A DNA stretch of 64,000 nt from CAZHJK01 sp964533275 (GTDB lineage: Bacteria; Bacillota; Clostridia; Eubacteriales; Garciellaceae), in contig CAZHJK010000004.1 in the NCBI GenBank assembly GCA_964533275.1, forward strand, positions 1-64,000, in the 5' to 3' direction. The notes under the pieces are model-generated. The model had not been told where the DNA came from and made no database searches. It saw only the letters and a list, made by a program, of their open reading frames with translations. Below, in pieces: positions 42,726-50,996 of this stretch (position 1 is the first letter of the stretch; each line of letters starts with the position of its first letter). A program made the translations under genes and the position numbers.

Positions 42726-43070
42726 ATGTCGCAATATCATGAACCCTATGAGGTATTAAATGAAAAGACAAAGGACATTACAAGGGCATTGCAAAGTTTA
42801 AAGGAAGAAATAGAGGCAGTAGACTGGTACAATCAAAGAGTGGATGCCAGCAAGGATCAAGCATTGAAGGAGATAATGGCACATAATCGAGATGAAGAGA
42901 TCGAACATGCTGTAATGAGTATTGAGTGGTTAAGAAGAAATATGGATGGCTGGGATGAAGAATTAAGAACTTATCTGTTTACTGAGGGCTCTCTACTAGA
43001 TGTAGAAGAGGGAGCAGAAAATGAAGAGGATGAGAATAAATCTGGATTAGGTATTGGAGATTTAAAATAA
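42726..43070 (+). CDS. Encapsulated ferritin-like protein (EncFtn)
   Basis: A 114-aa encapsulin cargo ferroxidase. Ferroxidase-centre features of EncFtn are visible: EEIEAVDWYNQR (Glu 27/28/30, Trp34, Tyr35) and EEIEHA (Glu57/58, His61). The linker is acidic and the last residues SGLGIGDLK form the encapsulation peptide that docks in the shell. It is 15 nt before the shell gene. The product oxidises Fe(II) inside the capsule and protects against iron and oxidative stress. GGGAGGAG precedes the ATG. Confidence 0.93.
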   Translation: MSQYHEPYEVLNEKTKDITRALQSLKEEIEAVDWYNQRVDASKDQALKEIMAHNRDEEIEHAVMSIEWLRRNMDGWDEELRTYLFTEGSLLDVEEGAENEEDENKSGLGIGDLK

Positions 43071-43085
43071 GTTAGGAGGATAGTT

Positions 43086-43874
43086 ATGGATATTTTAAAA
43101 AGAAATTTAGCACCATTATCAGAGGCAGCCTGGAAGGAAATTGACAGTCGTGCCCAGGAGGTATTAAAGAGCAATTTATCTGCAAGAAGGGTTTTAAATG
43201 TAAATGGTCCAAAGGGATGGGACTTTACTGTTCTTTCTGAAGGAAGACTTGATGATATTGTTGAAGGAGAAGTTTGCACAGGGACCTATAAGGTTAAACC
43301 ATTGATAGAGGCAAGAATTAATTTTACTCTAGATAGATGGGAAATGGATAATATTATAAGAGGGGCTAAGGATATAGATTTAAGTAGTCTGGAGGAAGCG
43401 GCTAAAAAACTGGCACTATTTGAGGAAAACGCTGTTTATAAGGGATACCCTCAAGGGAATATAGATGGCTTAGAAAATGAAAGTGCCCACGAAAAAATAT
43501 CCCTTGGCAATGACTCTTCATCTATTATGGAGTCTATTACACAGGGCTTGCTTACCCTGCAGGATAATTTTGTTGAAGGACCCTTTTCATTGGTTGTTGG
43601 AAGAGAAGCTTGGAAAAGAATAAATGTGGAATCCCAGGGATATCCACTTATAAAGAGGATTGAAAACCTTTTGGGAGGCAAAATCATTTTAAGTAATGTT
43701 GTTGAGGGTGGTCTTCTACTTCCCTTTAACAATGAGAACCTAGAATTTACCATTGGGCAAGATTTTGCTATTGGATATGAATCTAGTAATGATAAAGAGG
43801 TAAGGCTATTTATTAGTGAAAGCTTCACCCTAAGAGTATTAGATAAGAATATAATTATTACTTTCACTATATAA
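43086..43874 (+). CDS. Encapsulin shell protein (Linocin-M18 type, family 1)
   Basis: An HK97-fold shell subunit of 262 aa that assembles into a protein nanocompartment. Typical blocks are NLAPLSEAAWKEID at the start, RRVLNVNGPKGWDF and VRLFISESFTLRV near the end. AGGAGG sets the start. Directly downstream of its EncFtn cargo gene, it is expected to be co-transcribed with it. Two terminator hairpins follow. Confidence 0.95.
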   Translation: MDILKRNLAPLSEAAWKEIDSRAQEVLKSNLSARRVLNVNGPKGWDFTVLSEGRLDDIVEGEVCTGTYKVKPLIEARINFTLDRWEMDNIIRGAKDIDLSSLEEAAKKLALFEENAVYKGYPQGNIDGLENESAHEKISLGNDSSSIMESITQGLLTLQDNFVEGPFSLVVGREAWKRINVESQGYPLIKRIENLLGGKIILSNVVEGGLLLPFNNENLEFTIGQDFAIGYESSNDKEVRLFISESFTLRVLDKNIIITFTI

Positions 43875-43888
43875 TAAGTTTTTAAATA

Positions 43889-43946
43889 GATACCCCTGAG
43901 AAATTATACTTAGGGGTATTTTTATTTGCAGCTTTGCTGCTTTTTT
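43889..43946 (+). terminator. Two consecutive terminators of the encapsulin operon
   Basis: First hairpin: ATACCCCTGAG with a TTAGGGGTAT-type right arm, then TTTTTA. Second: GCAGC-TTT-GCTGC (43928-43940) followed by TTTTTT. The second is short but followed by a good T-run. Confidence 0.8.
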
Positions 43947-43951
43947 ATGGT

Positions 43952-43980
43952 TATATACCATGGAATATATGCTATATACC
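43952..43980 (+). promoter_or_regulatory. Candidate LytTR-type direct repeat upstream of the agr operon
   Basis: TATATACC occurs at 43952-43959 and again at 43973-43980, exactly 21 bp apart. AgrA-type LytTR regulators bind 9-bp direct repeats with this spacing. A weak -10-like TATATG lies at 44014-44019. One more GGCTATATACC occurs upstream of the histidine kinase at 47154. Confidence 0.5.
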
Positions 43981-44108
43981 TAAAATTAATAAAATAAAAA
44001 GGAATTAACACGATATATGTAGAAGAGAAGAAAAAATTGTAAAAATAGAAGGAATCTCCCAATAATAGTAGAAAATATCCTATAACATCAAAATATGGGG
44101 GGATATTA

Positions 44109-44588
44109 ATGTTATTTGAGATTCCTGTTATTGTAGTTCTATTACAGTCCATACCTGAGGGATTTTTTATCGTCTTAGTAGGATTAAAATTATTTAATAT
44201 AGATATTAAATATAGCAGGGCCCTGGTCATTTCATTTAGCTATGGCATTTTTTCTTATATAATCCGCAGAGTAGTATTTATCTTTGGTTTACATACTTTT
44301 TTATCTATTTTAATCCTAATATTATTAGTAAAAATCTTAAGGAAGATATCAATATTTAATGCCATTATTTCAGTATTAGTCGGTTCTTTATTGGCGGGAA
44401 TATTTCAAGTAATTACGGCGCCATTAGTTTTAAATATTATTGATATAGAATTTCAACAATTGGCTGATAATCCAGGCATAAACATTATAGCTTCATTACC
44501 AACCTTAATTTTGTTAGGCTTAAGCTATTACCTATTAAGCATAACAGGTTTTTATCTTTTTAATGTTAATTTATCTAAAAAGGATTGA
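44109..44588 (+). CDS. Polytopic membrane protein, probable detached sensor part of the AgrC-type receptor
   Basis: 159 aa with about five membrane segments (roughly 5-25, 37-55, 62-82, 90-108, 130-152). It matches in size and helix number the peptide-sensing membrane domain of AgrC kinases, yet ends before any kinase part. The kinase gene follows with a 4-nt overlap region (GATTGAG). A bound peptide would therefore be read by a two-protein receptor. No enzyme motif is seen. GGGGGGA precedes the ATG. Confidence 0.6.
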   Translation: MLFEIPVIVVLLQSIPEGFFIVLVGLKLFNIDIKYSRALVISFSYGIFSYIIRRVVFIFGLHTFLSILILILLVKILRKISIFNAIISVLVGSLLAGIFQVITAPLVLNIIDIEFQQLADNPGINIIASLPTLILLGLSYYLLSITGFYLFNVNLSKKD

Positions 44589-44593
44589 GTTCA

Positions 44594-45433
44594 ATGTTGA
44601 AGGCTAGTGCTGCATTAATTATTGCTATGCTATTTGAAGCAGTTATAATGGTTTTTATTAATTTAATGGTTTATGCGTCTGACACCATTCATGATATTAA
44701 AGTAATATTACCCTATATAAATGTTTTAGTAATAATAATTACTATTATTGTTCTTATTTCTATACAGGAGATTGGGAAAACTGTTAAAAAAAATATAGAA
44801 GTACAAGCTATGAAGGATAATCTAAAGCAAACCGAGAGTCTGCTAAATACACTACATACCCAAAGACATGAGTATAATCGTCATCTACAATCTCTGCAGG
44901 CAATGATACATTTAGATAAGATCGATGATGCAATTAAATATATAGATGGCTTATCAGAAAACAATATGTATTCTGATGAAATTATATATTTTGTTAATCC
45001 CATTATTACGGCAATACTAAATTCCAAGAGTAAGGTTGCAGAAACCAAGAATATTATGTTTGATTTTGCTATTAAATGCGATATTAGTGAGATACCTATA
45101 TCCCCTTGGGATTTATCCAGTGTTTTAGGTAATTTATTAGATAATGCCTTTGAAGCTGTAATGTTAAATGAAGAAAAAAATAGAAGCGTTGGTTTAGAGG
45201 TTAAGAAAGTAGAAGGAGAATATGTTATTTATGTTTTTAACAATGGTCCTATCATTCCATCTAGAGATGTAAAAAAAATATTTGATGCAGGATATACGAC
45301 TAAGGGTTCCCAGGGGAGGGGCTATGGACTTTTTCTGGTAAAAAATATAATTAAACAATATGGTGGGAAATTACAATTAATAACAAATAATCGGACCTTA
45401 TTTAAGGTATGTTTTACAGGAAAGGAAGAGTAG
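44594..45433 (+). CDS. AgrC-like GHKL sensor histidine kinase (short form)
   Basis: Two membrane segments (about residues 6-28 and 38-58) are followed by a helical region with LNTLHTQRHEYNRHLQSLQ, the His box of Spo0B-like GHKL kinases (QRHEYxxHL). ATP-binding boxes N (LGNLLDNAFEA) and G (GRGYGLFLVKNI) are present. About 280 aa is shorter than AgrC (~430), which usually includes 5-6 membrane helices. The missing helices appear to be encoded by the previous gene. The start is ATG 44594 or TTG 44585. Confidence 0.88.
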   Translation: MLKASAALIIAMLFEAVIMVFINLMVYASDTIHDIKVILPYINVLVIIITIIVLISIQEIGKTVKKNIEVQAMKDNLKQTESLLNTLHTQRHEYNRHLQSLQAMIHLDKIDDAIKYIDGLSENNMYSDEIIYFVNPIITAILNSKSKVAETKNIMFDFAIKCDISEIPISPWDLSSVLGNLLDNAFEAVMLNEEKNRSVGLEVKKVEGEYVIYVFNNGPIIPSRDVKKIFDAGYTTKGSQGRGYGLFLVKNIIKQYGGKLQLITNNRTLFKVCFTGKEE

Positions 45434-45434
45434 T

Positions 45435-46049
45435 ATGGTTAAGATAATATCTAAAACCTTAGCAGTTGAATTAGGCAATAGACTACAATCCACTAAGGAG
45501 GATATGGATGTATATTCTTATGGTCTTGAGATAGTACTTTGTTCCTTAATAAAAATAATTTTGATTCTAGGATCTGCATATTTATTAGGCATTTTAAATA
45601 TCACATTATTTTACCTGATGAGCTTTATATTATTAAGACATTTTGGTGGAGGAGTTCATCTATCTACCTATAAAAGATGCTTAGCTGTAGGTCTAATATC
45701 CACGATATTTTGTGCTAAGTTTGTAGATGGTCTTTGGCTTGAGCCTAATATTATTTTATGGGTAACAATTATACTATTGATCTTAGGAGCTCTTTGTATT
45801 TTAAAATGGGTACCTGCAGGGACCAGTAAAAAGATGATTAATGATAGTGTCCAAAGATTGAAACAAAAGATAAAAACATCCTTAGTATTAACCCTTATTT
45901 TAGGTATTATCGGTATATTATATATAAATAAATATTATTACTATGCATTTTCAATGGCACTTGGTGGTTTTGTAAGTTTTTTTCTAATGTCACCCATTGG
46001 TTATAAAACTATCTATGCTATAGAAATTTTTATCAATAATATTAAATGA
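45435..46049 (+). CDS. agrB: AgrB-type peptide-processing membrane protease
   Basis: An integral-membrane Cys endopeptidase that cleaves AgrD and closes the thiolactone or lactone ring. The active-site pattern RHFGGGVHLSTYKRC contains the conserved His and Cys. About five or six membrane segments, 204 aa. It begins 1 nt after the kinase stop. The AgrD gene starts 19 nt downstream. Confidence 0.93.
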   Translation: MVKIISKTLAVELGNRLQSTKEDMDVYSYGLEIVLCSLIKIILILGSAYLLGILNITLFYLMSFILLRHFGGGVHLSTYKRCLAVGLISTIFCAKFVDGLWLEPNIILWVTIILLILGALCILKWVPAGTSKKMINDSVQRLKQKIKTSLVLTLILGIIGILYINKYYYYAFSMALGGFVSFFLMSPIGYKTIYAIEIFINNIK

Positions 46050-46068
46050 AATGAAGGGAGGTGAGAAA

Positions 46069-46188
46069 ATGTTTAAGTTATTTACTATTGTAGCTTCAGC
46101 GCTAACCTTTGTAGCATCATCAGGAATAGGTCCAAATAGTATGTGGTTGTTTTATGAACCAGATGTACCAGAAAGCTTAAAAAAATAG
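46069..46188 (+). CDS. agrD: AgrD-type autoinducer precursor peptide (39 aa), Ser in the ring position
   Basis: A short gene with a strong GGAGGTG site. The peptide has the three AgrD parts: an amphipathic N-terminal helix (MFKLFTIVASALTFVASSG), a signal core, and the acidic-Pro tail YEPDVPESLKK (compare DEPKVPEEL in staphylococci and HQPEEPKSL in clostridia). The residue that should be Cys is Ser24 in GPN-SMWLF. The expected product is a five-residue lactone ring S-M-W-L-F with a GPN tail. Ser lactones are known from Staphylococcus intermedius-group AIPs and Enterococcus GBAP. Context (AgrB before, LytTR regulator after) supports the call. Confidence 0.85.
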   Translation: MFKLFTIVASALTFVASSGIGPNSMWLFYEPDVPESLKK

Positions 46189-46199
46189 GGATGATTTAA

Positions 46200-46910
46200 A
46201 TGATTAATGTATTAATTTTAGAAGATGAAAAATACACCAGAGAATTTATAAAAAAACTTATAGATGAGAGTCCATTAGTGGATCAGGTATATTGCACAGG
46301 TAGTGGCGATGAGGCAATTTCTATTTCAAAAAAAGAAAATATAAGTATCGCATTATTTGATATTGAATTGGAAAATGAATACTTAAATGGACTAGAGGTT
46401 GCAAAAATTATTAAGAAGATAAATCCCTACACTAAAATGATTTTCTTAACAGGCTATTCAAAATATGCTATAGATTCCTTTAGTGTGCATCCCTATGATT
46501 ATATTCTTAAACCAATAAATAGGAATAGGTTAATGGAAACCATAAACTATTTAGCCAGCGAATGTATAAAACATAATAACGATAATATAATCATAAAGAA
46601 TAAGAATGAAACTATTATTGTACCAATAGAGGACATTATATTTATAGAAAAACAAAATAATAATATTATTATAAATACCAAAAATAATGAATATATTAGT
46701 AATCTGACACTAGGTGAAATAAAGGAAAGACTGCCAAATAACTTTCTACGAATGCATAATTCTTATATCGTAAATAAGGTAAAAATAAATAAATTAGTAG
46801 ATATAGGAAATCGTTCCTATCAGATTCATTTTAAGAATAGCAATAAGGTTGCTTATATGAGTCGATACAAATATTATGAGCTAAAGGAATACTTTACACC
46901 TTCGATCTAA
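46200..46910 (+). CDS. AgrA-like LytTR-family response regulator
   Basis: Receiver domain (about 1-120): the acidic pocket EDEK near residues 9-11, phosphoacceptor Asp in LFDIELE and the conserved Lys in ILKPINR. The LytTR DNA-binding domain follows (about 135-236; IFIEKQNNNIIINTKN, RMHNSYIVNKVKI). It should activate the agr operon and target genes when phosphorylated by the AgrC-type kinase. AGGGAT lies before the ATG. 12 nt after agrD, same operon. A terminator follows. Confidence 0.93.
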   Translation: MINVLILEDEKYTREFIKKLIDESPLVDQVYCTGSGDEAISISKKENISIALFDIELENEYLNGLEVAKIIKKINPYTKMIFLTGYSKYAIDSFSVHPYDYILKPINRNRLMETINYLASECIKHNNDNIIIKNKNETIIVPIEDIIFIEKQNNNIIINTKNNEYISNLTLGEIKERLPNNFLRMHNSYIVNKVKINKLVDIGNRSYQIHFKNSNKVAYMSRYKYYELKEYFTPSI

Positions 46911-46924
46911 CATAAAAGGTAAAT

Positions 46925-46957
46925 AAGTGTGTGCGCATATTTTGCATGCACTTTTTT
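46925..46957 (+). terminator. Terminator of the agr operon
   Basis: AGTGTGTGC and GCATGCACT pair (two G-T pairs) and a TTTTTT run follows. Confidence 0.65.
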
Positions 46958-46990
46958 ATCTGATTTTATGCTAATAAGCCTATAAAACTG

Positions 46991-47042
46991 GCTATATACC
47001 ATAAAACTATAGAATTTTTTTCTGAAAGATTTAAAATATAAT
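46991..47042 (+). promoter_or_regulatory. TATATACC motif and -10 upstream of the orphan kinase
   Basis: GCTATATACC (46991-47000) repeats the agr upstream motif. A consensus -10 TATAAT lies at 47037-47042 without a -35, as in activator-dependent promoters. The distance from motif end to -10 (36 bp) is close to that upstream of the agr operon (33 bp). Confidence 0.4.
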
Positions 47043-47153
47043 TATGGATTTAAAAAGGGAAATTATTACATATGTTGAAGTATTAAGTAAGTGATTATTT
47101 GATAGGCATAAATTAATACTAGCGAATAATTAATTAAAGAGAGGGTTTCTTTT

Positions 47154-48749
47154 ATGGGTATTGTATTAAATCAATCACAAAAAGTGGTGCTACAACAAAT
47201 CATAAATTCTATTAACGAAGGTATTATACTTATTAGCTCTGATAATGAAATTATCTATTATAATAATAAGTATGCAGATATGTTTAATATTCCAGATGAT
47301 TTAATGCAAAATAAGGATTTAGAAGGTATTAAAGACCATGTTAGTAAGATGCTTTTAAAACCAGAACAATACTTTTTAAAAATTCCTAATGTATTTACTT
47401 ATAAACACCAAGTATCTGATGAGATAGTTTTTAAGGATGGAAGATGTTTTATAAGGCTAGTAACCCCCTTAGAGATTTTCGAGTTAAATTGCTTACTATT
47501 TAGTTTTAGGGAAATAACAAAGGAAAAAAGATATGAGTATCTGATAAAGGAAAATCAGAAAAAATATCAGAAATTATTAAATAATATTCCAGATCTAGTT
47601 TTACTTCATAATAATAATTCGAAATGTGTTTATGCAAATTCTGCCGTTGCTAATTTTTTAGGATATAATAATCCTAAGGAACTTTTTGGAATCAATTTAA
47701 AAAGCTTTTTAACCAAGGATGCAAAAGATGTACTAAAGGATAATAATGGGGAAATGATGCAAGAATTTGGATCAGATACTTCCTTAGAATTAAAGGTTGT
47801 GGATAGGAATAATAATCCTCGTTGGCTTAAACTGATCTCATGTACTAAATTTCAGCAGGACAGAGATCTGTGGATGAGTATATTTAGAGATATTACTGAA
47901 GAAAAATTTGCAATCCAATTACAGAAATTAATAAAGGAAAGGGAAGAAAGGCTAGAGGAAAAACTAAAACAGGATCAATATAAGTATGACTTTTTTACAA
48001 ATCTTTCCCATGAGCTTAAAACCCCTATTAATATTATCTCTGCTACTTCTTATATGCTGGGAGCTGAATATAGGGAGTGTTCACCAAAGGCAATGAAATA
48101 TATTGATATAATAAATACCTATTGTAAACGACTAACCAGGGGTATAAACAACTTTATAGACCTTGAAAAAATCGAAACTGGATATTTTATAATGAATCCG
48201 GAGGTTTGTAATATTATAAAGATAATTGAGGATATTACTCAATCTGTTATCTCATATACTAATGTAAAAGAAATCGAGTTAGAATTTGATACAGATATAG
48301 AAGAAAAGTTTATGAAGATAGATATAAACTTCTTAGAAAGAGTTATTTTAAATCTATTGTCCAATGCGATTAAGTTTACAAAACCAAAGGGGAAAGTCCA
48401 AGTTTTATTAAAGGATATGGGGAAAGAAATAGAAATTTCCATTAAGGATACAGGGATTGGAATTTCACAGGAAAAGCTAACATACATTTTTGAACGATTT
48501 CGACAGGGAGATCAATCACCTGAGCTTAATCCTCGGGGAAGCGGTATAGGTCTTTATCTAGTAAAAAATTTAGTAGAATTGATGGGTGGGAGAATCTACA
48601 CAAGTAGTGAATTAGGAAAGGGTAGTGTATTTACGGTAATTCTTCCTGCTAATACTGTTGAAATTGATAGGTCAAAGGTAGTAGAGAAATTACCAAAGGA
48701 CAGTATGCAAAATAATGAAAGAATTAACATGGAATTATCTGATTTATAA
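47154..48749 (+). CDS. PAS-domain sensor histidine kinase, orphan
   Basis: A cytosolic kinase with two PAS/PAC units (about residues 10-130 and 135-260), a HisKA dimer domain with the phospho-His in FFTNLSHELKTPINI, and a HATPase domain (NLLSNAIKF, DTGIGIS, GSGIGLYLVKNL). No membrane segment or response-regulator partner is adjacent, so the partner (perhaps Spo0A or another RR) is elsewhere. AGAGAGGG precedes the ATG. The agr-like motif upstream hints that it belongs to that regulon. Confidence 0.92.
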   Translation: MGIVLNQSQKVVLQQIINSINEGIILISSDNEIIYYNNKYADMFNIPDDLMQNKDLEGIKDHVSKMLLKPEQYFLKIPNVFTYKHQVSDEIVFKDGRCFIRLVTPLEIFELNCLLFSFREITKEKRYEYLIKENQKKYQKLLNNIPDLVLLHNNNSKCVYANSAVANFLGYNNPKELFGINLKSFLTKDAKDVLKDNNGEMMQEFGSDTSLELKVVDRNNNPRWLKLISCTKFQQDRDLWMSIFRDITEEKFAIQLQKLIKEREERLEEKLKQDQYKYDFFTNLSHELKTPINIISATSYMLGAEYRECSPKAMKYIDIINTYCKRLTRGINNFIDLEKIETGYFIMNPEVCNIIKIIEDITQSVISYTNVKEIELEFDTDIEEKFMKIDINFLERVILNLLSNAIKFTKPKGKVQVLLKDMGKEIEISIKDTGIGISQEKLTYIFERFRQGDQSPELNPRGSGIGLYLVKNLVELMGGRIYTSSELGKGSVFTVILPANTVEIDRSKVVEKLPKDSMQNNERINMELSDL

Positions 48750-48790
48750 AGTAGATAGATGGTATAAGGTATAAAATAGATGACTATGTA

Positions 48791-48823
48791 GGGGCAGGAT
48801 ATATATCCTGCCTCTAATTTTTT
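48791..48823 (+). terminator. Terminator of the histidine kinase gene
   Basis: GGGCAGGAT-ATAT-ATCCTGCCT hairpin followed by TTTTTTT. Confidence 0.8.
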
Positions 48824-48949
48824 TACCTATAAACTTTAAAATTGAATATTAAAGATACAGTTAATTGTGTTTGAGAAAATCAATTTTTAAATTTCCATAA
48901 TTAGTATATAATAAAGGTAAATTAATACAAAATATTAAGGGTGATAAGC

Positions 48950-50629
48950 TTGATACAAAGAAATCCTTACAATCAATTAAAAAGAATACAGGAAATTTTT
49001 TCGGTGTTAATCAAGTATGGATTTTATAATCAATTGAGACAGATTGGGTTATTAAGATATCTAAGGGTGTATCCCCTAAGGAAAAGGTCAAGGATAATTA
49101 GTGGGAAGTTAAATAGGGGGCAAAGGCTTTGTAGGGCATTTGAAGAATTAGGTCCTGCCTTTGTTAAGCTAGGACAGTTTTTAAGTACCCGTCATGAGTT
49201 ACTTCCCCAGGATATTATTCTGGAATTAAATAACTTGCAGGATAAGGTTTCTTACATATCCTTTGAAGAAATTAAGGAACAGGTAGAAGAGGAATTACAG
49301 GGAAATATAGAGGATTTATTTCTAGAATTTGATAAAACTCCCTTGGCAGCAGCTTCTATTGCTCAAGTACATAGGTCCAAGTTAAAAAATGGGGATAACA
49401 TCGTATTAAAGATACAAAGACCAAATATAGAAGGGGTAATTTACTCGGACCTTACAATAATAGAAGAAATAGCTGCTTATTTAGACAATCGTACAAAGTT
49501 CGGAAGATTATATGATTTTACTGCCTTTGCAAAGGATTTTAAAAAGCTACTATCCAGGGAACTGGATTTTCGTATAGAGGAAAGAAATATTGATACCTTT
49601 AATGAGCAATTTAAGGAAGATGCAAATATAATTTTTCCTAACTTGCATAAGGAATATTGTACAAAGAAAATCCTTGCTATGGACTATATTGACGGCTATT
49701 CCCTAAAGGATGCACAATTACTAAGGGAGAATAACTTAGATCCAAGCATAATTTCAAAAAGATTGTGTAGCTGTATTTTAATTCAAATATTAAAAAATGG
49801 ATTTTTCCATGGAGATCCTCATCCTGGCAATATAAAGGTTTTGCCTGATAATAAAATCGTATTCTTCGACATGGGGATTATAGGAAGAATAGGTGAGGAA
49901 AAAAGATTACAATTATTTAAGATTATAGTAGGAATTACATTAAAAAACAGCAAATTAATTGTTCAGGGAATTAGTGAATTTGGTGCTATGGAAGAAAGAA
50001 TTGATTTTAAAGCCCTAGAAAGAGATATGGATGGTCTATGGGCCCAGTATTTAGAGATTCCCCTAAAGGAAATCAGGGTAGGTGAGTTTTTAAGTGAGAT
50101 TTTTAAGATGACCAATAGATATCACATTCGTATTCCCAATGAATTTACTATGATAGCAAAGACTTTAATTACCGTAGAAAGTATAATATCTAAACTAGAT
50201 CCCCAGCTAAATATTATGGAGATTGCAAAACCTATTACAAAGGAGTTAATGGGGGAAATGTATTCTCCCAATAGAATCAAACAAATGATGGGGGAAGGTC
50301 TACTAGATATTTCAAAATTAGTGAAGGAAATTCCAAGTAGCCTTTTGAATGTGTTACATAGGTTAGATAAAAATGATATGAATTTATTATTACAACTTAA
50401 AAATGAAGAGAGAATAATCAAGACTTTAAATAAGATTGCCAATCAATTATCCTTTAGTGTAGCATTGTTGGCACTTAGTATAGTTATTAGTGGCTTTATA
50501 GTGGGATTATCCTTACAGGGTGATGCCTTTAGCCCCTTTGGTTCTATCTTTGTAACCTTGGGTTTACTAGCCTCGGTTACAATGGGTCTATGGCTTATAA
50601 TCTCTATTATTAGGACTGGAAGGTTTTGA
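48950..50629 (+). CDS. ABC1/AarF/UbiB family atypical kinase-like protein
   Basis: A membrane-associated protein of the UbiB group (ATPase/kinase fold, linked to quinone and lipid homeostasis). The signature motifs are KLGQFLSTR (KxGQ), the A-rich loop PLAAASIAQVH, HGDPHPGN and FFDMGIIG. Two C-terminal membrane helices (about 500-520 and 530-553) match the family. AAGGGTGAT supports the TTG at 48950. A GTG at 48941 is also possible. The genome need not make ubiquinone; clostridial relatives occur without it. Gene standing alone. Confidence 0.9.
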   Translation: MIQRNPYNQLKRIQEIFSVLIKYGFYNQLRQIGLLRYLRVYPLRKRSRIISGKLNRGQRLCRAFEELGPAFVKLGQFLSTRHELLPQDIILELNNLQDKVSYISFEEIKEQVEEELQGNIEDLFLEFDKTPLAAASIAQVHRSKLKNGDNIVLKIQRPNIEGVIYSDLTIIEEIAAYLDNRTKFGRLYDFTAFAKDFKKLLSRELDFRIEERNIDTFNEQFKEDANIIFPNLHKEYCTKKILAMDYIDGYSLKDAQLLRENNLDPSIISKRLCSCILIQILKNGFFHGDPHPGNIKVLPDNKIVFFDMGIIGRIGEEKRLQLFKIIVGITLKNSKLIVQGISEFGAMEERIDFKALERDMDGLWAQYLEIPLKEIRVGEFLSEIFKMTNRYHIRIPNEFTMIAKTLITVESIISKLDPQLNIMEIAKPITKELMGEMYSPNRIKQMMGEGLLDISKLVKEIPSSLLNVLHRLDKNDMNLLLQLKNEERIIKTLNKIANQLSFSVALLALSIVISGFIVGLSLQGDAFSPFGSIFVTLGLLASVTMGLWLIISIIRTGRF

Positions 50630-50649
50630 GAGAAACATCTAAAAAAGTA

Positions 50650-50965
50650 TTTGTAAATGATAAAATATCTTCAACGCACCCTCCGCAAATGTCGCCCTAT
50701 TTTTATATAGGCAAACCAGGTGAGGAAAAAAAGGGCTCCATTAAGTCGGTAGCTTATGAAATATTTTATCGTTGTAACTAGATAGCGCATTGTAAGTGTT
50801 ACGCAATAAGTAAATTTGTAAATGATAAAATATCTTCAACGCATCCTCCGCAAATGTCGCCCTATTTTTATATAGGCAAACCAGGTGAGGAAAAAAAGGA
50901 CTCCATTAAGTCGGTAGCTTATGAAATATTTTATCTTTGTAACTAGGTAGCGCATTGTATGTGTT
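50650..50965 (+). repeat. Tandem pair of 151-bp direct repeats with inverted-repeat ends
   Basis: Unit 1 is 50650-50800 and unit 2 is 50815-50965 (period 165 bp), with only about five substitutions. Each unit contains GATAAAATAT near its start and ATATTTTATC near its end (perfect 10-bp inverted repeat), plus smaller hairpins such as GCCCTATTTTTATATAGGC. It has no obvious gene; reading frames are unconvincing. It could be a structured RNA or a small non-autonomous element, duplicated. It ends about 15 bp before the next ribosome site. Confidence 0.85.
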
Positions 50966-50996
50966 CCAAAGGAATATTTTGGAGGGAAGTGAAAAC

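Noticed and set aside
44560..44600. Programmed frameshift between the AgrC sensor part and kinase (A-rich slippery run before GATTGAG)
   Set aside because: The frame-0 codons TCT-AAA-AAG do not form a proper X-XXY-YYZ heptamer and each frame has its own start; a split gene is simpler.
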